From: Ophiostoma sp. CBS 140.51
Lineage: Eukaryota; Ascomycota; Sordariomycetes; Ophiostomatales; Ophiostomataceae
Direction of reading: 5' to 3'
NCBI GenBank assembly: GCA_029298735.1
Contig: JANSLP010000101.1
Span: 32,957-96,956, forward strand
DNA length: 64,000 bases
The translations under genes were made by a program, and so were the position numbers. A model generated the notes under the pieces. The model searched no databases and was not told the DNA's origin. It worked only from the letters and a program-made list of their open reading frames with translations. This document shows positions 21,217 to 32,541 of this stretch, piece after piece. Each line of letters begins with the position of its first letter. Position 1 is the first letter of the stretch.

Positions 21217-24200
21217 CTAATTCGAAGCATAGGGAATGCCGTTGGTCATCCACTGGAACTGGTCGTACAGGCCCGTCGAGTAGCTCGCATAGCTCTTCTT
21301 GATCAGGTCCCGCATAAACTCGGCCGCCTCGCGCTCCGTCTTTTCGAGAACAAACCGTTCTCTAAAGTGCTTCACCGACTCGGGCTTGAAGCACGGCAGC
21401 CCGCTGTCCATCATCAGCAGCACCATTTGCGACAACTTTTCCGCATAGGGCCGCGACGCCAAGAACGCCTTGATGCACAGCTCCTCGAACCATTGGAAGG
21501 CCTGGTGGTCGGTGCTGCCGCCCATGACCGCTAGCATTTCTGATGTGAGTTTAAAGGGCGCCCGCTCAAACTTGATGCCGCCCGGTGCAATATCAAAGCA
21601 GAAGCCGAAATCAATGTGCAGAATGTGGCCCGCATCGTCAATCATAATGTTGCCGTTGTGACGGTCCTTGAACTGCAGCAGGAAAGAAATCACCGAGTAC
21701 GCCGCCATGCTCTTGACAAAATTGTTGCGCGCCGCCTGGAACCGCAGGGCGTCCTCGTTTCCGTACTTGGAGATGAAGTAGTCATATAACCCGTTGACGG
21801 CCTCGCGACCGAGCATATCCCGCGACACCGAGTTGGGCAGCACGTCAATGACACCGCAGCCGGGCGCCGTGGCCGTGACGCGGTAGGGGAACACAAACAC
21901 GTCTAGGCCTACGCCCTGGAAGATGCCGCGGAACGCGGCAATCATCTGCAGCGCCAGCACGTCCTGCCGGCAGTCGTCGCCGACCTTGAAAATGGCCGAC
22001 TGCCACACCTCGATCGTGTTCTCGGGCGCCAGGGCGATATGACCAGCAGCACCATTGCCGTTGGCGCCGTTGGCGCCACTGACTCCATTGCTGCTGCTGC
22101 CCTGCGCACTACCCTTGGTGGCCACCTTGACGAGCGCATTGCTGTTGCTGGCGGCGGTGCCGTTGGCCACAGCCGCGGCTGCATTCTCGTTGGCCTCCTC
22201 GAGCAAATCGTCGGCCGAGCCTGTACCGTGCGACTTGGACTTCTTGATCCGGAACGTCGCCATGAAGGGAGCCTTGGCGTGGCTTTGCAGCGGCTTGCCC
22301 GACTTGCGGTCGATTCCAATCACCACGCCGTCGGGGTTGCTGGGCAGGTACACGCCCACCTCGACCTTAATCTTGCGCAGCTCTTCCTCAATCTTTTGCT
22401 TCTTTTCGGGTTTCGACCGCTTGATGAGCGGCTTGAGCTTGCCCGAGATGCTCGTGACCTCGTCGAAAAAGGCAAACTCGCGCTCGAAGAACTGGCGGTC
22501 GACTGTCGAAAAGGACGTCGTCATGCGCGTCATGACGCCGTCGAGCGTCGGTTTGATGGCATCCGGGATCTGGGCATCGTCGTCCTTGTAGGCATTGGCC
22601 TTCATGTTCCAGATGATTTGGTGCGCAAACAGCTGCGAGAACTGTGCCGTCTCTAGAATGTAGCGCGCCACGTAGCCGAGTGCATCGTACCGCAGAGTTT
22701 GCACAATCTGGGGGACATAGAAAAAGGTAATATCGACAGAATGGCTCTCGAGCGCGCGCATGGCATACTGGATCAGGTACGGGTGGTACTCGTACGACGG
22801 CATAAAGTACGTCACGGCCGTGATAGGGTTGATGGGGGCCCAGTAGAGAAGGAATTTCAGTTGGAAACTGACGTCGTGGGGCAGAGCGCCGTCCAGCAGA
22901 ATGGGCAACGCGTCCGGCTCGTCCACAGCCTTGGACGGGAAGTTGAGCAGCAGCCACCGGACCTCCTTGTGCACACGAGGGTTCTGGAAGCGTGTCGCCA
23001 GTTGGATAGCCAGCGACGGGCTTTCTTGCCAGGCAGTGCGGATCAGAGGGACGAGCGCTTCAATGGCGCCCTTGGCGTTGTTGCTGCTGCTGCTATGGGT
23101 AATGGCGGTTAGGTGGGGATGGTTGAGTGCCTTCTCAGTCAACGGGTATGCCCAGACCGAAAGCCGCATCTGCTCATTCCCCAGCAGCAAGAGCAGCAGA
23201 TCCTCCTTGGCCTGCAGTGACTTGACCGTGGCACTGGCCTGGTGCGAGCCGATAAACGACACGGCCTTGACGGCGGCCAGGACGTCGGACAGAAGGCGGA
23301 TCTCCGTCTTGAGCTGCAGATTACTGCTGCCAAAGGACCACTTGAGCGTGCCCGAGAACCAGGTCAGAGCGGCCGACAGGATCTTGTCCTTGAGCCGCCA
23401 TTGGGCAATGGCACTGATGGTGGAGCTGAAGCGCAGCACACGTAGACCAAACAGGATAATTTGGAACCACAGCTCGCGCGCAATCGGGTGCGGCTTGCCC
23501 ATCGACTTGACCGCGTCCAGCGTCACGTCGAGCATCCTCAAGAATCCCTTTTGGACGTCCACGCTGCCGAGACGCGTCGCATTAAAGTGGCTCTGGAGGA
23601 ATTGGAGGAGGCGGGTGTGTGGGCCCAGCAGATTGTGCACATGCTGGCCACGCTTGGTGACGGCCGCACTGTCGCTGGGTGCAAACTGCATCTCTACGAA
23701 AAACGCATCCGGATCGGTAATGGCCGGGCTGAACAGACCCTGGCGCCGCTGGATGCTGACCTCCCACTGCTGGAGGACGGCGCCCAAGATGCGGGGCTCC
23801 ATGCGCGGGCTCTCGTGCATCACGCCCAGCCACAGCGACACGCCGAGCTTGATGGATGCCTTGCTGAACATGGCAAATGGAATACTTACCAGGTACTGCA
23901 CGATGGCGTTCTGGTCGCCCTGGCTGCGGCAGAGCAGCGAGGCAGCTCGCCGCAGAATGCTTTGAATGTCGCCCAGGGGTGTCGGCTTGCGATGCAGCAC
24001 GCGCTCTTCAATGTGAGCGAGTGCACTGACGGCATCGGCGCTCTCGGTGTCGGTATTGGGTAGGAAGGAAGACCGGCGGTCCATGCGCATAAACGACAGC
24101 CACTCCATACTGTGATCGGGTAGCGGCTCGGCGTAGCGGTACTCCTGGCGGGAGGTGTACTGGGCGACAAAGTTGGACGCCGTGTTGATGCCAATCTCGC

Positions 24201-27200
24201 CAAAGCGGTCGAGCGAGGCCAGACGCTGGTCGGTAGATGGAATCGAAAAACCCATTTCCATGGCAAACGAGCGGCCGAGCGAGATGTGGCCGTAGGCGCC
24301 GTCGTCGTCCCACTCGGACAAGTATGTCTGCAGCAGGCCCTTGACGTCCGCGGGAGCCAGGCCAATGACGCCTGATACCCAGGCCTTGGCCTTCTTATAC
24401 AGCGTGTTCAGCGTGACGCGGCGTAGGTTGTAGTCATCGGACAGCTCGACCGTGACGTTGCCGCGGGCGGACGAAAAAGTATTGTTGGGTGCGTACATGT
24501 CCGTCTCGGACTCGAGGCAGCTCATCCACATCAGCGATAACAGCTCGAGCAGCGCAAAGAGCGAGGAGCGGTGGCAGAGCGCCGAGGGCACGTCGCGGAT
24601 GATGCGGTCGGCACAGACGTAGGCGGCCTGCTGGACGCGCTCGATGCGGTGGCAGCAGCTGCAGAAGATGGCGGCCAGCTGGGAGGCGGCATACTGGGCC
24701 GAGAAGCTAACGTCGGTGCCAGAGAGCGTCTTTTTGAGATACTTGTCGACGACTACTGAGGTGATGCCCTCCATGATGCTGCTGACATCGCCGCGGCGCA
24801 TGCTGGGCTCGAGGAAGTAGGATAGGGCCTTGGTGCAGTCGCCCGCATCGGCACGCAGGCTCTCGACAAGGTAGGCGGACTGCAAAAAGATGACCTTGCG
24901 GTAGCTCAGGCCACGGATCTCGGACGCCTTGCCTGGCACCAGTTCAGAGAGCGTCTTCTTCTGCATCGCCTCGCGCTCCGAGCTCATGCCGCGGCGAAGC
25001 ACCGTATTGAGCTCAATGTCGCTCTCGACCTGCTCGCCGCGCTGTTCTGCCACGAGGGGTGGCGAGTGCACGGCCATGACACGCAGCTCGTTGATGTACT
25101 TTTTGCCGCGCGGGGTGAGCGGTGTGAAGCCGTGGACGACAATGTTGAACCAGGCGTCTCGGATCATGGCATGGGCGTCGTCGTCAATGGCATTGTCGAG
25201 GGCTAGGTCGTTGGCCGACATGAAGACGGCCAGCGGCTGCAGGAGCTCCGAGATCTCGCACGCGGCTAGCTCGACGTCCGATTCTTTGGCGTGGTGAGTT
25301 TGATGGACGTCGCCCTTACTAATAATGTCGTCGAGCATGTGCTCCCAGTAAATGTCGTATAGGGGCGAATTCTTCTTGATGTTCGACGACAGGTAGTTGC
25401 GGGCGTTCATGACGGCCGTCAGCAGGTTGGGCCGGTTCTCGACGGTGGCAATGTGGCAGATGCGCGTAAACGTCTTGAGCAGCGAGCGGAACTCGAGCTG
25501 GCCGCCCGACAGCGCGAGCACGGCCGCGGCGGGGATGATCTTGGCATCGACCGTGCTGTTAATCTTATCAATCTTTTGGAGCAACATGGACTGCGCGAGG
25601 GCGGTAATCTTGGTGTCCTTGCAGGCAGTCGCAATGCCGCAAATCGCCTGCACGACGTTGCCGTAAATGACAGACGTGTCCTCCTCGTTGTTCATCTGTA
25701 GAGAAATGGAACTGCCCGTCGACTGGCGGCCCTGGTAGATCTGGGCGACCGAGTCGAGATTGTTGGCACTTGAGCTGAGACCCGGCGCGCCGTCGGCCAG
25801 TGAGCGTTCGTTGCCAGCACTGGCACTGAGCACGTTGCCAAGGGTATAAATGGTCGTGATGATGGCGTCAGTCGACAGCATGCGTAGAACCGAGGCGAGG
25901 CCGGCCGACGCAATGTCAATAGAAACGCCGCGGGCGCCGCTCTGGACAATATAGCGCGGCAGCAGCTTGCTGACGTTGGCAGCGTACTCGGGCGAGATGC
26001 GGCAGATGAGGGCCAGCGATTTAAGGACAACAGACGACAGGCCGTCGTCGGCCATCTGCGCCGGGTCGGCCAGCGAGTCCTCGAGCCAGCCCATCAGGAT
26101 GTCGGCATCGGCGGCGTCTTCGTTGAGGCGTGAGCAGTTGAGGTACCCCACCAAGGCAGAGCTGCGAATGGAAAAGGCCAGCTTCTGCTGGGCTACCGAG
26201 CCCATGCGGACAAAGTCGGAGCTCGCCTCCAAGTAGTTCATCTGGTCGACGACGGCGTTGGCAAAGATCTCCACAGACTGATAGTCGGCGTCGCCACTGC
26301 GAGCGCTCATGGGGCGCAAAAGACCGTCGCCGGTCAGCAGGAGGTCGAGAACATGGGTGCGCTTGAGGGCAGAGACCTCGGCGACCAGCAGCGATGTGGC
26401 GGCCACGAGCAGGTGCATGAAGCTTTGCTGGAGCAGCATGGCACCCAGGGGACGACCCGTCTCCCAGTAGTGGCGCAGGTGGCGCTTCCATTCCTTGATG
26501 ACGCGGTCGGTAGAGTGCGAGTTGCGAATGGTCGAGAAGGCAGTTTCGACGGCAACCAAAAAGGGCTCAGACAGGACCTTGCGCAGGCGTGACACCAAAG
26601 CCAGACGGCCACCCGAGCGCCAAAAGTCGGCCTGGGCGGCGGCAGCATCGAGGAAGCCGAGCAGGGAGACGGCAATGGTCGCAGTGCGGATGGCATCGTC
26701 GAGGTTGCCATCATCGGTGCCGGCATCGCTGGTAATGCTGTTGACGTTGCTACTGCTGCCATTGAGGATGCGCGAGGACGAAGCAGAAGCAGAGGGCGGG
26801 AGGATGGCATCGGTCGTCCGGGCACAGGCGTTAAGGAATGCCCAGACGTTGTCTGACACAGCCTCGTGGACGTCGTCGTGGTGGATGCCGAGCGAGAGAA
26901 GGGCCGCCGTAACGTGGAACGACAGGGACTCGGTCGGCGAGGGTTCGATGCGGCGGAAGAAGGGCGACGGGACAAAGGCTTGGACGTGCGAGTCAAGAAT
27001 GTACGGCAGAAGCTGGCGGGTAAGGCGTTGGGCGCTCTGGCTCGACTGGACGAGAGGAGCAGCCTTGCAGAGAGCCAGAAGGACCTCGAATTCGCGGATG
27101 GTCTGGAAATGTTAGTAGTCAAGAATGTATTTGCTGTGGGCACAGAGGTCCTACCATGGGCACACGCCCGGCGAGAGAGCGAGAGGCATAGCCGTTGGCG

Positions 27201-27340
27201 TTGGTTGGGGACTTTGCGTGGCTCGGGCAAGCTTTGCAGAGACGGTCGAGATCCGACTTTTCAAAGGCAGACGTCGTGCTGGTGGCCGACAAGGCGGCGA
27301 TCTTCTCGAGAGCCCGCTGGCGGATGTTGCGCGTAGCCAT
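21217..27340 (-). CDS. stt4: Phosphatidylinositol 4-kinase STT4 (type III alpha)
   Basis: Two exons: 27340-27155 and 27102-21217, with a 52-nt intron (GTAGGA donor, CTACTAAC branch, TTCCAG) in phase 0; 2023 aa, the usual size for fungal STT4. Most of the protein is helical scaffold. A PIK accessory domain lies about residues 1430-1570. A Gly/Asn/Ala/Ser-rich linker spans about 1700-1750. The PI3/4-kinase catalytic domain occupies about 1765-2023, with QFKDRHNGNIMID (catalytic loop, about 1880) and HIDFGFCFD (metal-binding loop, about 1895). It ends in the typical ..MTNGIPYASN. STT4 makes PI4P at the plasma membrane together with Efr3/Ypp1-type partners and supports cell wall integrity and actin organisation. 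Divergent from PRE7. Confidence 0.97.
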
Positions 27341-28149
27341 GGTGGGCGTAGACGGAGGGGTACGCCGTAGATCGATCGTGAACGGTGTTTTGCAGAAAGT
27401 GAAGCAAAAATGCGGACTTGGAAAAAGGGGTTCGATAGGGCTGTGTTGATTGATGGCGGAGGCCGAAATGAGGGTGCGAGACGAAGAGGTCGAGACCGCG
27501 GAAATGGGATTGGAAACTATACCGCCTCACACTCCGTTTCGAAGGCGCAGGAGATGTGTAGGATCCAAATGCCCGTTGGCAATGCGGTATCGAAAAAGTA
27601 TCGAAAAAGTATCACGACAAGTCCAGACTTGAGATGCCGCAAAACAGGGAAAGGGTGCAGCCTGAAAGCACTCAAAAGCACCGTCACTGCCAATCTCAGC
27701 CGGAGCTAGGACTCTCAGACGCTAACCCCGACGGTGTTGGGGCAACAGCAACAAACAGCACCGTTCGTACCTGCTGTTGCGGGCCGTTGTGTTGGTGTTG
27801 GAACAGCAGGGCGATCTACGGCCTGTGATTGGGCAGAATCAAGCTAGCTCGAGCACACTCCAGCACCACAAAGCTCTGCACGTGAATTTAGTCATCATGC
27901 GTATGTATGCCTGTGCCTGTAAGGCTCCCGGCGGACGCGTTGTTGGCTGGTAGCCTCTGGGACTGTTTGAGCTTCATTGAGCTCAGACCCACGAACATCA
28001 CCACATCACCACATCATCACCCACCATCCACCACGCAACACCCCTATCTTGACAACCATCACGACGAGCGAGCGACATCAACTTCTGTTTCATTTATCAC
28101 ATCCGTCAATCCATTGATACCTCCCACGCCCACACCCACATTGCCCACG
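27341..28149. promoter_or_regulatory. Divergent promoter region STT4 / PRE7
   Basis: 0.8 kb between start codons. It contains repeated GTATCGAAAAA motifs at 27588-27611 and a CAC/CAT-rich PRE7 leader at 27990-28060. No coding sequence with family similarity. Confidence 0.5.
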
Positions 28150-29048
28150 ATGGCTGCCATCTTCAACCAAAACCCCGTCCACGACGGACCGAGCTACTCC
28201 TTTGCCAACGCCCCCAAGACCCAGGCCCCCGAGGGCGCACGGCAACACCGTTTTGACCCGTATGTCATGTCCGACTGCTTTGTCCATGTTCACTTGGGAG
28301 TCGTTGATGTCGACGTTGACACTTATGTGATACTGACCTGCTTCTTTCTCCTCTCTCCAGCTACACCGACAACGGCGGCACGACTCTGGCCATTGCCGGC
28401 GACAACTTCACCATCGTTGCGGGCGACACGCGCCACACCGCTGGCTACGCCATCAACAGCCGATTCTCCCCCAAGGTCTTCAAGATTGGCGGCACGACGT
28501 CCGACCAGAAGGATGCCACCATCGTCCTGTCTGTTGTCGGTTTCGCCGCCGACGGCGCTGCCCTCAAGGAGCGCCTGGATACCGTCTGCAAGATGTACCG
28601 CTACCGCCACGGCAAGCCCATCAGCGTGCACGCCTGCGCCAAGCGCCTGTCGACCATCCTGTACCAGAAGCGCTTCTTCCCCTACTACACACACGCCATC
28701 CTGGGCGGCATCGACGAGGAGGGCAAGGGTGCCGTTTACAGCTATGACCCCGTCGGCAGCTACGAGCGCGAGCAGTGCCGTGCAGGCGGTGCGGCCGCTT
28801 CGCTCATCATGCCCTTCCTCGACAACCAGGTCAACTTCAAGAACCAGCACGTGCCGGGTAGCGGCGTCGGCCACGACCTGCAGGAGCGGCCACGCGTGGC
28901 CCTGGCGCGGCCGGACGTCGAGATTCTGGTCAAGGACGCCTTTGACGGTGCCGTCGAGCGCCACATTGAGGTCGGCGACTTCTTGCAGATGATGGTCGTC
29001 ACGAGCCAGGGCATTGAGGAGATTATCCTGCCGCTGAAGAAGGACTAA
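28150..29048 (+). CDS. pre7: 20S proteasome subunit beta-6 (Pre7/C5; PSMB1-type)
   Basis: Two exons: 28150-28259 and 28361-29048; the 101-nt intron has GTATGT and CCAG; 265 aa. After a propeptide of about 36 residues comes YTDNGGTTLAIAGDNF, then AGDTRHTAGYAINSR, FFPYYTHAILGG and SYDPVGSYEREQCRAGG, the signature of the C5/beta-6 subunit. It is a structural, proteolytically inactive subunit of the 20S core beta ring. The ATG at 28150 is chosen because the sequence from there fits the family; an upstream in-frame ATG-like extension has no similarity. Confidence 0.97.
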
Positions 29049-29496
29049 GCGAGTGGGCTGTGGACAGTACAGCTACCCCAGGGCGGAATAGAAGAGGAAG
29101 CGCATCGACGCTGGAGGATGCTCGGTGCTGTTGGTCAATGTATACTATTACGCAAGTCATAATCTGTTTTGTAGAAGCCTCTTTGCATTCATCGGGTTGG
29201 AAGTTTTCCTTTTTGTACAGTGAAATGCTTGCTCACGTGCCGTGACAATTGTCGTTGCTCGATCGGTCTCAATACATCGTACTGCCTGCATCGCTCCTTC
29301 CCGTGCTGGGATCTGCGCTCTTCGATCGAGGCCGCCGCTTCTGTTTTAGAAGGAGAAATTGCGTGGGAGCCCAGTGCAACCGCTCTTTCCTCAAGAACGT
29401 CTTTGTCGTACCCCCGCCCCCTTTTCCCCGTCCTTTGGTTTGTTTTGATTCCGTGCATCGCCAAATCCGCACGAATCGCCAAATCCACACCTAGCC
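29049..29496. other. Intergenic region
   Basis: 3' flank of PRE7 and the left edge of the DUF6604-like relic. Nothing else is supported. Confidence 0.45.
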
Positions 29497-30826
29497 ATGC
29501 ATCCTCACAGCCCCTATCGTTTGTATAAGCGCAAAATTGGCTGTATCATTTATTGGATCATTAGGGAATCCAATTCAATCATCTTCAATGCCCGCGACCT
29601 CTCCGACGATGTACCCAAAACGCCCATAACCGACAGCCAACTGACCACGTCATGTCTTTTGGCTCTTGCCAGGCTCATCTCTATACACCATGACCCTGCC
29701 CTTGACATCATCTTGCCATACAGAAGCCTAGCACTGACATCAGCAGCAAAATCATGCCGCACCACGTCTTCCAATTGGCGTGCGCGGTTGATGCAATGAC
29801 CGTGTCCCGTGGCTGGTCTTTCAACGTCCTCAAGGAACATGTCCTCAGAGAGCCAGTCGCAAATTTCAGCCCGTGTCGAGATATCGACCTGTTTCTGGAT
29901 CGTGGGAGCCAGCGGTCTGGCATGGGCGTACCAGATGCCGTCCACCTCCTCCACCATCGCTTTGGGCTCGACAGCACGCTTCATGGAGATTCGACTCGTC
30001 ACAAGGCAGACTACGAAATCCTGGAGAAACTTCACAGGGACTATGTCAACTGGCTAAGAAAAGCCCAATGCATGCAGGACGCTGGGGGTGCTCCTGGCTC
30101 ACGCTTCACAAGCACCAACGCCAATGGAATGTGGCAATATTCACCCTTCCTGTGTGGCACGGGCCCCGAGGAAGCCCTGGCAGAGTCATACCGGTGCAGC
30201 TTCACGGTCATGGAACGCATTCTAGAACCTGGTTTGCTGGTGCATTTGCACAACATGCTCACCAAGGAAGGCTACCTTACCCGACCGATTGAGCTGTATG
30301 AAAAATTGGAACAGCTGTTTGCCAAATTATTCAGCGTGCCATTGGTGCCCGGGATACGGTAGACATCAATTTCATCGCCCTCGCCAATTACACGAGGCCT
30401 GTTACAAAGTTCGTCAGCCAGTTTCTCGATATTCAAGCAGGGAAGTACAACGCCTTGGAGTTCAAAAGGAAAACTCTCTTCAGAGCCGGTTCTCTCCCGA
30501 GCTTGCTGAGTATGGTTGACTGGGACATTGGCATGATTCCCGACAACGCTATCCCCGTGCAATCGTTCCTTGGGACCTTGCGGCTCTACGAGACGAAGCG
30601 CGTGGATGATCCTGCGACCGGCAAGATTCGACTGGCGGACACCAATGTCAAGCACCTCAAAGCCAAGGGCAAGACAGACACCGAGTTGCTGTCATGGGCA
30701 GAAGTCTCGCAGAATTACTTGGTCAATTCATCCCAACCGAGAATGCAGACGATGCTTTCCAAGTCGCCGAAAGAAAGCATGGCTAAGGAGGGGTACCAGC
30801 CGGGCGACTAGTTGGCAGATGATGCG
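29497..30826 (+). pseudogene. Decayed DUF6604-like fungal gene
   Basis: Three plus-strand segments in different frames together resemble fungal DUF6604 proteins as I remember them. 29497-29640 is the start (YKRKIGCIIYWIIRESNSII). 29754-30330 is the body (DIDLFLDRG, then NANGMWQYSPFLCGTGPEEAL and LLVHLHNMLTKEGYL). 30386-30811 carries the continuation (EFKRKTLFRAGSLPSLLSMVDWD). The joins are not explained by introns: the second segment stops at 30361 inside a 55-bp stretch that copies the neighbouring oxidoreductase gene. No single model gives an intact protein, so this is a relic. The DUF6604 label is from memory and should be read as a lead; the pseudogene state is what the frames show. Confidence 0.6.
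30331..30385. repeat. 55-bp copy of part of the neighbouring Gfo/Idh/MocA gene
   Basis: 52 of 55 bases match 31647-31701 in the same orientation. That segment is coding (antisense reading) in the oxidoreductase gene. The flanks on both sides do not match, so the shared block is sharply bounded. Confidence 0.92.
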
Positions 30827-31389
30827 AGTATTTGAAACGGCAGTACCGGCAGCAGCAGCTCCACCAGCGGAGTGGATTTGCTCACCGTGCTACAACTGTA
30901 TCTTATCCAAGATATCGTCCTTAATCCGCTGCCTGTTTAGGGTTTCAATTTCTTCTTCTGTGTGGCGAGCTTCATGACGGTCTTTGAGAACATTGAAGAC
31001 GAGCTTCTACAGACATAGCCCTCGCTATATGTGCAGTTTGTATAAAGGCGATGCTTTCTGGAAGAATCAGAAGCGTGTCGACCTCGTCATATGGGCGTTG
31101 ATTGGGGCTGATAAGAATTGCTTGCGCATCATGTCGCAAGCAATTCAGGCATACATCTGCGACCTCTTGGAATATATCTACTGGGAGGATCAACAAGATC
31201 CGTATGACAAAGCAACTGCAAGACATATTTAGTCGTATTCAATGGGAGCTCTGTAACGGCTGGCTGGTTGTATTGTTAATTGTTATCATTATTTTTGTTT
31301 ACTACCAACACAATTCAAGTATGTACTAGTAATATTCCACAATCTGTCCCTTTAAGCTATTTGTTCTCGGTTCTTGTATTTGTCTCTGA
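30827..31389. other. Degenerate sequence between the relic and the oxidoreductase
   Basis: Small open frames at 30984-31232 (plus, 82 codons) and 30972-31226 (minus) show no recognisable family. The stretch may be the 3' part of the relic. Its A/T content rises toward 31330, the 3' end of the oxidoreductase gene. Confidence 0.35.
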
Positions 31390-32541
31390 TCATTTCTCAA
31401 TGTCCACCGTCTTCTTTGTGGCAAGACTTTGGAGAATGGCCTGGCAGACCTGTACAGCCTCGAGGCCGGCCTGACCAGTACAGCTGGGCTCTTCTTCGCC
31501 GCGCACGACGCGCACAAAGTGGTCCAGCTGGCGCTCAAAAGGCACGCGCGGGTCGGTGTCAATGGCCAGCTTCTCACGCTGCAGCTTGTTGTTCCAGCTC
31601 CGCTCGTTGCCGGCACCATACGACGTTAGGTTCAAGTCGGGCACACTCAGCGTGCCGTTGGTGCCTAGGATACGGTAGACATCAATTTCATCGCCCTCGC
31701 CGTCCTGGCCGGTGCGGACGCGTGGGATGTGCGGGTTCTCGCCCGTACCCATCTCAAAGCTGTGCGGGCTGACGGCCGAATCCGACAGGATAAAGGTACC
31801 CACGACGCCCGAGGCAAACCGCAGCGTCAGCGCCACACCCTCCTCGGCCATGTCGTGGTTGGGGTCCTGGCGAGCGGCCGCGTTGCGCTGCGGCGCAATC
31901 TCCTCGGCGTGCACGCGCACAATGCGGCCAAACAGGTGGTTCAGGATGTCGGCCTCATGCACAAAGTTAGTGAGCACGACACCGCCACCGCGTGTCCGGC
32001 TCTTGCGCCACGACAGGGCCGGGTCGGCGTCAAAGTAAGGGTCCGGCTTGCACAGCGCCCAGATGGCCGACACAGCCAGCACGTTGCCGACAATGCCGTC
32101 GACCATGGCCTGCTTGGCCGCTATAATGTACGGGTTAAAGCGGCGGTGGTGGCCGACCAGCAGGTGGACATCGTTCTTCTTGGCGAGCGCAACAAGGGCG
32201 CGGCCGGACTCAATAGTGTCGCTAATGGGTTTTTCGACCAGAACGTGGATGCCGGCCTCGACGAGTGTTGTGGAAATCGGGACGTGTGTGTGAGGAGGTG
32301 TGCAGATGATGGCACAGTCCGGCTTGGGCGTGCTGGAGTTGAGCAGCTCTGCCACGTCGGCAAAGATGGGTGTCGACTCTGGCACACCGAGGGTCGTCTT
32401 GATGGCAGCGGCGCCGGGTGATGGGTCGACGACAGCCACAAGCTCGGTGGATTTATTTTCCAGAACGTTGACTGTATGGCGCTTTCCAATGAGGCCAGAG
32501 AAGCCAACAATGGCAACGGTCAACGGAGCTTGTGAAGTCAT
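31390..32541 (-). CDS. Gfo/Idh/MocA-family NAD(P)-dependent oxidoreductase
   Basis: A single exon of 383 aa from the ATG at 32541; longer in-frame sequence upstream lacks similarity. The Rossmann start is VAIVGFSGLIGKRH, with VAVVDP closing the second strand. CTPPHTHVPIS, then GIHVLVEKPIS (the EKP motif with the conserved Lys), follows at about residues 75-105. HHRRFNPYI and the C-terminal alpha/beta domain with SFEMG and VYRILGTNGTLSVPDL complete the family. Members oxidise or epimerise sugars, inositols or sugar acids; substrate unknown. It may pair with the divergent ACS permease at 34232. Confidence 0.88.
   Translation of the reverse strand: MTSQAPLTVAIVGFSGLIGKRHTVNVLENKSTELVAVVDPSPGAAAIKTTLGVPESTPIFADVAELLNSSTPKPDCAIICTPPHTHVPISTTLVEAGIHVLVEKPISDTIESGRALVALAKKNDVHLLVGHHRRFNPYIIAAKQAMVDGIVGNVLAVSAIWALCKPDPYFDADPALSWRKSRTRGGGVVLTNFVHEADILNHLFGRIVRVHAEEIAPQRNAAARQDPNHDMAEEGVALTLRFASGVVGTFILSDSAVSPHSFEMGTGENPHIPRVRTGQDGEGDEIDVYRILGTNGTLSVPDLNLTSYGAGNERSWNNKLQREKLAIDTDPRVPFERQLDHFVRVVRGEEEPSCTGQAGLEAVQVCQAILQSLATKKTVDIEK

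Noticed and set aside
22388..22957. 189-codon minus-strand alternative frame
   Set aside because: Lies within the STT4 exon in the wrong frame.
29550..30035. 161-codon minus-strand frame in the relic region
   Set aside because: The plus strand carries the recognisable DUF6604-like segments over the same bases; the minus frame has no family match.
30272..30655. Minus-strand frame with DEIDVYRI and TNGTL, suggesting a second oxidoreductase gene
   Set aside because: Only the 55-bp copied patch matches the oxidoreductase; the rest of the frame is unrelated.
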